Assembly: GCF_041261445.1 (NCBI RefSeq)
Contig: NZ_JBGCCU010000002.1
Span: 682,001-746,000, forward strand
Reading direction: 5' to 3'
DNA: 64,000 bases
Source: Catenulispora sp. EB89
GTDB lineage: Bacteria; Actinomycetota; Actinomycetes; Streptomycetales; Catenulisporaceae
A model generated the notes under the pieces. The model did not search any database. It had not been told where the DNA came from and saw nothing but the letters and a program-made list of their open reading frames with translations. Positions 59,374-64,000 of this stretch are shown in pieces (the stretch's first letter is position 1; every line of letters starts with the position of its first letter). Both the position numbers and the translations under genes were made by a program.

Positions 59374-61467
59374 ATGACCGGCCCGGCCCCCGAGACCCGC
59401 TTCCTGGACCGGGAGATCTCCTGGCTTCGCTTCAACGAACGAGTCCTGGAACTCGCCCAGGACGCCGAGCAGGTCCCGTTGTTGGAACGGGCCCGCTTCC
59501 TGGCGATCTTCGCCTCGAACCTCGACGAGTTCTACATGGTCCGGGTCGCCGGCCTGCGCCGGCGGCTGGCCACCGGGGTGGCCACCACCTCGGCCTCCGG
59601 ACTGCCGCCGCGCGAGGTGCTGCGCCGGATCCTGACGGAGACCGGCGAGCTGATGGCGCGGCACGCCGGGGAGTTCCAGAACCGGCTGCGCCCCGAACTG
59701 GCGGCGGTCGGGATCAGCATCATCCGCTGGGCGGAGCTGGACTCCGAGGAGCGCGAGAAGCTGTTCCAGCTGTTCCGCTACCAGCTGTTCCCGGTGCTGA
59801 CCCCGCTGGCGGTCGACCCGGCGCATCCGTTCCCGTACATCTCGGGCCTGTCCCTGAACCTCGCGGTCTCGCTGCGCGACCCGGACACCGGGCAGGAGCA
59901 CTTCGCCCGGGTCAAGGTGCCGCCGCTGCTGCCCCGGTTCGTGGAGTCCAAGCCCGGCCGGTACGTGCCGGTCGAGGACGTCATCGCCGCGCACCTGGAG
60001 CTGCTGTTCCCGGGCATGGAGATCCTGGACCACCACGCCTTCCGGGTCACCCGCAACGAGGACCTGGAAGTCGAGGCCGACACCGACGAGAACCTGCTGC
60101 AGGCGCTGGAGCGCGAGCTCATGCGGCGCCGCTTCGGGCCGCCGGTGCGCCTGGAGGTCGACGAGAACATCCGGCCGCAGGTGCTGGACCTGCTGATCCG
60201 CGAGCTGGACATCAACGAGGACGAGGTCTTCAAGATCTCCGCGCCGCTGGACCTGACCGGCCTGAACCAGATCGCCGACATCGGCAAGTCCGGGGAGTAC
60301 AGCGAGCTGCGCTTCAAGCCGTTCGTCACCAAGACCCACCCGGACCTGGCCGACGAGGGCCCGGGCAAGCCGGCCGACATCTTCGCCGCGATCCGGCGCC
60401 GCGACATCCTGCTGCACCACCCCTACGACTCCTTCGCCACCAGCGTGCAGGCGTTCCTGGAGCAGGCCGCCGAGGACCCCGACGTCCTGGCGATCAAGCA
60501 GACGCTGTACCGCACCAGCGGCGACTCGCCGATCGTGGACGCGCTCATCGACGCCGCCGAGGCCGGCAAGCAGGTGCTGGTGCTGGTCGAGATCAAGGCC
60601 CGGTTCGACGAGCACGCCAACATCTCCTGGGCCCGCAAGCTGGAACAGGCCGGCTGCCACGTGGTCTACGGCCTGATCGGCCTGAAGACGCACTGCAAGC
60701 TGTCCCTGGTGGTGCGCCGCGAGGGCGCGGTCCTGCGCCGCTACGCGCACGTCGGCACCGGCAACTACAACCCCAAGACTGCCCGGCTGTACGAGGACCT
60801 GGGCCTGCTGACCTGCGACAACGAGATCGGCGCGGACCTGTCGGACCTGTTCAACCGGCTGTCCGGGTTCGCCCATCCCACCAAGTTCGGCCGGCTGCTC
60901 ACCGCGCCGAACGCGCTGCGCGGCGGGCTCATCGAGCTGATCGGGCAGCAGCGCGAGCTGGCCGAGGCCGGACAGCCCTCGCGGATCCGGATCAAGGTGA
61001 ACTCGATCGTCGACGAGGACCTGATCGACGCGCTCTACGAGGCCTCGCAGGCCGGCGTCCCGGTGGAGATCTGGGTGCGGGGCATCTGCGCCCTGCGGCC
61101 GGGGATCGAGGGGATGAGCGAGAACATCAGGGTCCGCAGTGTCCTGGGCCGCTTCCTGGAGCACTCGCGGGCGTTCGTGTTCGGCCTGGACGAGCAGGCC
61201 CAGGTGTGGATCGGCAGCGCGGACCTGATGCACCGCAACCTCGACCGCCGGGTGGAAGCCCTGGTCCGGCTGGTCGAGCCGGTGCAGCGGCGGGCCATCT
61301 CGGCGCTGTTCGACATGGCGATGGACCCCAAGACCGCGGCCTGGGACCTGGCCGGCGACGGCACCTGGACCCGGAGCGAGTACGCCGAGGACGGCTCGCC
61401 CCTGGCCGACATGCAGAACACGCTGATCTCCGAACGCGCCAACTGGTGGAGCCGGCGAGCCGGATGA
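59374..61467 (+). CDS. ppk: Polyphosphate kinase PPK1
   Basis: A 697-residue enzyme that polymerises the gamma phosphate of ATP into polyphosphate. N-terminal [18 protein letters not shown], the phosphohistidine motif HVGTGNYN (about His459) and [12 protein letters not shown] are diagnostic. Length fits PPK1. Isolated GTTCAC hexamers at 59304 and 59345 precede it but are not phased at 11 bp, so a PHO box is not claimed. Followed by CHAD and Nudix genes. A hairpin terminator follows the stop. Confidence 0.96.
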   Translation: MTGPAPETRFLDREISWLRFNERVLELAQDAEQVPLLERARFLAIFASNLDEFYMVRVAGLRRRLATGVATTSASGLPPREVLRRILTETGELMARHAGEFQNRLRPELAAVGISIIRWAELDSEEREKLFQLFRYQLFPVLTPLAVDPAHPFPYISGLSLNLAVSLRDPDTGQEHFARVKVPPLLPRFVESKPGRYVPVEDVIAAHLELLFPGMEILDHHAFRVTRNEDLEVEADTDENLLQALERELMRRRFGPPVRLEVDENIRPQVLDLLIRELDINEDEVFKISAPLDLTGLNQIADIGKSGEYSELRFKPFVTKTHPDLADEGPGKPADIFAAIRRRDILLHHPYDSFATSVQAFLEQAAEDPDVLAIKQTLYRTSGDSPIVDALIDAAEAGKQVLVLVEIKARFDEHANISWARKLEQAGCHVVYGLIGLKTHCKLSLVVRREGAVLRRYAHVGTGNYNPKTARLYEDLGLLTCDNEIGADLSDLFNRLSGFAHPTKFGRLLTAPNALRGGLIELIGQQRELAEAGQPSRIRIKVNSIVDEDLIDALYEASQAGVPVEIWVRGICALRPGIEGMSENIRVRSVLGRFLEHSRAFVFGLDEQAQVWIGSADLMHRNLDRRVEALVRLVEPVQRRAISALFDMAMDPKTAAWDLAGDGTWTRSEYAEDGSPLADMQNTLISERANWWSRRAG

Positions 61468-61776
61468 GCGCGGAGGGGGCGGGAACACGCACACAGGGCC
61501 GTCCGGCGACGACGCCGGGCGGTCCGCGCTGTGGGCTTGGGCTTGGGGGGCTTGGCCTTGGAGGGCTTGGCCTTGGAGGGCTTCAGCTCGGGCTCGGGCC
61601 CGGGCGTGATCCCGGACCCGGAGCGGGGCGTGGAATCGAGCGTGGGGGTGTGCACGGGGTCGGACGGATCGCACAGGTGAGACCAGCAACAAAGAACAGT
61701 GCCGCCATCCGGGCAACGGCGGAACCGAACCGTCAGGCAAAGGCCTGACACACGTCGTGGGGGCAGTGGCGGACAC
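61468..61776. other. Intergenic region between ppk and CHAD gene
   Basis: It holds the ppk hairpin at 61499-61522 and three degenerate 15-bp repeats GGCTTGG(C/G)CTTGG(A/G)G at 61534-61578. On the minus strand these would read as Lys-Pro repeats, but no convincing gene is supported. Confidence 0.5.
61499..61522 (+). terminator. Hairpin after ppk
   Basis: CCGTCCGGCG and CGCCGGGCGG pair over 10 bp (one G-U) with loop ACGA, 31 bp after the ppk stop, with no T-run. Confidence 0.6.
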
Positions 61777-62718
61777 ATGGATGCAGCGACTCAGCGCGCG
61801 ATGGCCGGATTCGGGACGGCCACGCCGGACGGACCGGCGGGACTGGCGGTGCGGGGGTACCTCGCCGAGCAGTCGCGCGCTTTCCTGACCCACAGCGCGC
61901 TGCCGGTGCAGCAGCCGGCCGCGGTGCGGCTGCGCGCGGCGTGCCTGCGGGTGGCCACGGCCCTGGCGGCGTGCCGGGAGCTGGTGGACGCGGCCTGGGC
62001 CGACGAGCTCGGCCGGGAGCTGCGCGGCACCGCGGTGGTGCTCGGCGCCGAGCGGGACGCCGACGCGGTGCGCCCGCGGCTGCTGGCCCCGCTGGACCAG
62101 TGGATCGCCGAGGGGCGCTACCCCGACGGCGGCGCGGCCCGCACCCGGACCCTGCTGACCCGGATGCTGGACCGGGAGCGCTCCTCGGCGCACGGCCAGG
62201 CCACCGCGGCGCTGGTCGGCCCGGCCTTCCACGCGCTCGCCGACCGGATGGCCACGCTGGCCCGGGACGTCCCGCTCACCCCGGCCGCCGAGCGGCCCTG
62301 CCGGCAGGTGCTGCCGGGCCTGGCCGAGGACGCCTACGAGGGGTTCGTGCGCCGGATCGAGGAGCTGCCGGCTCCGCTGGCCTCCGAGGACGCCGCCGGC
62401 GACGCCGCCTGGCTGGCCGCCGAGGACGCGGCCCGGGCCGCGCTGCACACCGGCGAGCTGTGCCGGCCCGCCGGTACGATGATCGCCGGCGACGACCCCG
62501 CGGACCTGCTGGTCCGGCTGGGCCGGATCGTCGAGGCGCTCGGCGAGCAGCGCGACGCGGTCCTGGCCGCAGCGTGCGTCCATCGGGCGGCCGACACGCC
62601 GCGCATAGCCGCCTCGACCGGCTATGTACTGGGAAGACTGCACGAGGAACAACGCCTGGCCGTGCTCCGGGCCCGGAGCACCGCGCCGCTGGCGGTACAA
62701 GAGAGGTCCGCACACTGA
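61777..62718 (+). CDS. CHAD-domain protein lacking the usual His
   Basis: A 313-residue helical protein. The CHAD pattern is seen at about 38-100 (AVRLRAACLRVATALAACRELVDAAWADELGRELRGTAVVLGAERDADAV), but the His of the canonical VHxxRVxxRR is replaced by Val/Arg. CHAD domains bind polyphosphate; the gene lies downstream of ppk, supporting such a role, though the lost basic positions may weaken binding. Its stop overlaps the Nudix gene start (TGATG). Confidence 0.82.
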   Translation: MDAATQRAMAGFGTATPDGPAGLAVRGYLAEQSRAFLTHSALPVQQPAAVRLRAACLRVATALAACRELVDAAWADELGRELRGTAVVLGAERDADAVRPRLLAPLDQWIAEGRYPDGGAARTRTLLTRMLDRERSSAHGQATAALVGPAFHALADRMATLARDVPLTPAAERPCRQVLPGLAEDAYEGFVRRIEELPAPLASEDAAGDAAWLAAEDAARAALHTGELCRPAGTMIAGDDPADLLVRLGRIVEALGEQRDAVLAAACVHRAADTPRIAASTGYVLGRLHEEQRLAVLRARSTAPLAVQERSAH

Positions 62719-63632
62719 TGAACGCCGACGCCGACGCCGCCGCCGGGGAATCGCCCGCGATCCGGGTCCGGGCCGCCGGCTGCGTCCTGTGGCGCCCCGG
62801 CCGCACCGGGCCCGAGGTGGCGCTGATCCACCGGCCGCGCTACGACGACTGGTCCTTCCCGAAGGGCAAGCTCGACCACGGCGAGGGCTACGTGCAGGCG
62901 GCGGTCCGCGAGGTGCGCGAGGAGACCGGGTACCCGGTGGTCCTCGGGCGGCGGCTGCCGACGCAGGTGTACGACGTCTCGTTCGGCGGCCCGGCGCGCA
63001 TGAAGCGGGTGAAGTACTGGGCCGCGCAGGCCGCCGTGGACGCCGACTTCGAGCCGAACTCCGAGGTGGACCGGCTGGACTGGCTGGACCTGCCGGCCGC
63101 GCTGGCCCGGCTGACCCGGCAGACCGACCGCGACCTGCTGCGGGCCTTCGCCGCGGCGCCGGTGGACACCGTTCCGGTGATGCTGCTGCGGCACGCCGAG
63201 GCGGTGCCGCGCAAGCGCTGGGACGGCGCCGAGCAGGAGCGTCCGCTGACCGCCGAGGGCCGGGTCGAGGCCCGGGAGCTGGTTCCGGTGCTGGCCGCGT
63301 ACGGGGACGCGGCGCTGGTGGCCTCGCCGTACGTGCGGTGCGTCACGACCCTCCGGCCGACCGCCGAGTCCGCCGGCACCGAGCTGGCCCAGGACAGCGC
63401 GCTCGGCGAGGACGAGGACCCGGACGCCGGACGCGCCTGGCTGCGGCAGGTCCTGAAGTCGGGACACGCGACCGTCGGCTGCACGCACCGGCCGGTGCTG
63501 CCCGAACTGCTCGCCGAGAGCCCGCTCGGGCAGGCGGTGCACTCCGGGCGCCGGGCCCTGGCGCCCGCCGAGGCCTGGGTGCTGCACGTCCGCGAGGGCG
63601 GCGTGGTGGCGGTGGACCGGCTCAAGGCCTGA
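62718..63632 (+). CDS. mutT1: MutT1-like Nudix hydrolase with histidine phosphatase domain
   Basis: A 304-residue two-domain enzyme. The Nudix box GKLDHGEGYVQAAVREVREETGY (about 52-75) is complete. The C-terminal histidine-phosphatase domain has LLRHAEAVPRKRW (about 155-167). MutT1 of mycobacteria has the same architecture and removes 8-oxo-dGTP or diadenosine polyphosphates. It is coupled to the CHAD gene and precedes the pst operon. Confidence 0.9.
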   Translation: MNADADAAAGESPAIRVRAAGCVLWRPGRTGPEVALIHRPRYDDWSFPKGKLDHGEGYVQAAVREVREETGYPVVLGRRLPTQVYDVSFGGPARMKRVKYWAAQAAVDADFEPNSEVDRLDWLDLPAALARLTRQTDRDLLRAFAAAPVDTVPVMLLRHAEAVPRKRWDGAEQERPLTAEGRVEARELVPVLAAYGDAALVASPYVRCVTTLRPTAESAGTELAQDSALGEDEDPDAGRAWLRQVLKSGHATVGCTHRPVLPELLAESPLGQAVHSGRRALAPAEAWVLHVREGGVVAVDRLKA

Positions 63633-63835
63633 GATTTTTCCGCGAGGACAGCACCGAGCGTGTGTTGTCAACGTCGCGGCGGTCGTTTTCCGTGCCGGAC
63701 CACAGATTTCCCAGGGTGGACCGCAGATGCGCGCCCGGCCGTGCACCGCCGTTCGGGTGAGGTTTGCGAAAACCCTCCGTGGCGACACATTTACCGGCCC
63801 TGGCCAGGGCATCCAGACCCCGAGCGCCCGGGACC

Positions 63836-63879
63836 GTTCACCCCCCGTTCACCTTCACCCGTCCATCGATTCACCTGGC
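63836..63879 (+). promoter_or_regulatory. PHO box upstream of pstS
   Basis: Four consecutive 11-bp units: GTTCACCCCCC, GTTCACCTTCA, CCCGTCCATCG and ATTCACCTGGC. Three match GTTCACC and the phasing is exact; the third unit is degenerate. TAGCTT at 63885-63890 is a plausible -10. Confidence 0.85.
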
Positions 63880-63941
63880 CTCCCTAGCTTCGTCGTTGAC
63901 AGCGCATGCAAAGACTTCCGATGATTCGAAGGGACTTCCCG

Positions 63942-64000
63942 GTGAAGATCCACGCTGGTTTCAATGGGCGCAGTGCCGCGGTCGGCGCCGGAGTTCTGGC
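63942..64000 (+). CDS. pstS: Phosphate ABC transporter substrate-binding protein PstS, 5' fragment
   Basis: A partial CDS cut by the window end. GTG 63942 follows GAAGGGA, and the visible 19 codons (KIHAGFNGRSAAVGAGVL) form the basic start and hydrophobic core of a signal peptide. Identity comes mainly from position behind a PHO box after ppk-CHAD-Nudix, the usual place of pstS, so the gene name is inference. It should deliver phosphate to PstABC. Confidence 0.65.
   Translation, partial: MKIHAGFNGRSAAVGAGVL

Noticed and set aside
61534-61760. Lys-Pro repeat frame on the minus strand, histone H1-like
   Set aside because: Short, generated by three 15-bp DNA repeats, and without start signal or extended domain.
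1-64000. tRNA, rRNA, CRISPR array, insertion sequence, prophage or att site
   Set aside because: No T-loop consensus with acceptor pairing, no regularly spaced repeats, and no transposase or integrase was seen.

Overview
The window is very GC-rich, with dense, often overlapping genes and frequent GTG starts. It carries actinobacterial hallmarks: mycothiol genes (mshA, mshD), GlnR, SenX3-RegX3, RsiG, an XRE/HBHA-like/DUF2516 block and WXG100. From memory, the gene set and order from phoU/regX3 through gpmA-mshA, fur, the sulfurtransferase, glnR-mshD and ppk to pstS resemble a core region of the Streptomyces chromosome. The accessory content suggests another mycelial or Catenulispora-like actinobacterium. 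The genus is inference; no rRNA or tRNA gene was seen.

Layout. 0-5.3 kb: a WXG100 protein, a DctA-type dicarboxylate carrier divergent from a DcuS/CitA-type two-component system, and an orphan response regulator with a degenerate receiver. 5.5-18 kb: a Tad/Flp pilus operon (SAF-domain CpaB-like, CpaE-like, CpaF, TadB, TadC, Flp pilin, three TadE/G-like minor pilins, a LysM-BTAD membrane protein, a lipoprotein and a secreted protein), preceded by a structured leader and closed by a hairpin. 18-20 kb: an SseB-like membrane protein and a lipoprotein. 20-23 kb: senX3-regX3 divergent from phoU across a PHO box. 23-27.5 kb: a SigE-family ECF sigma with a membrane partner, a TetM/OtrA-like ribosomal protection GTPase, and a low-GC two-gene cassette with a HicA-like small protein. 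27.5-30.2 kb: mshA, a YbjN-like gene and gpmA. 31-33.6 kb: XRE, HBHA-like, DUF2516 and a hydrolase.

34-44 kb is accessory: MarR/MFS, PadR/HAAS membrane protein with a coupled micro-ORF, a YCII/ECF sigma pair ending in a 130-bp tandem duplication, a secreted M64-type peptidase, DUF5996 and asparaginase. 44-57.7 kb: rsiG, ygfZ, a secreted HExxH protein, a Fur-family regulator, a nitrobindin-like protein, a DUF1416/rhodanese sulfur locus with a leaderless Cys-containing leader peptide, an ECF/anti-sigma pair, DUF2993, a Tyr/Gln-rich membrane protein, a ThiS/MoaD-like carrier, a hydrolase, and glnR-mshD. 57.7-64 kb: class F sortase with a surface protein, then ppk, a CHAD protein, a MutT1-like Nudix/phosphatase and the start of pstS behind a second PHO box.

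The clearest functional theme is phosphate and polyphosphate: regX3/senX3/phoU and pstS both carry 11-bp-phased PHO repeats, with ppk and a CHAD protein beside pstS. The most interesting less-described elements are the Cys leader peptide with a near-consensus leaderless promoter, the HicA-like two-gene cassette, the alternative-pairing leader of the Tad operon, and several translationally coupled micro-ORFs.
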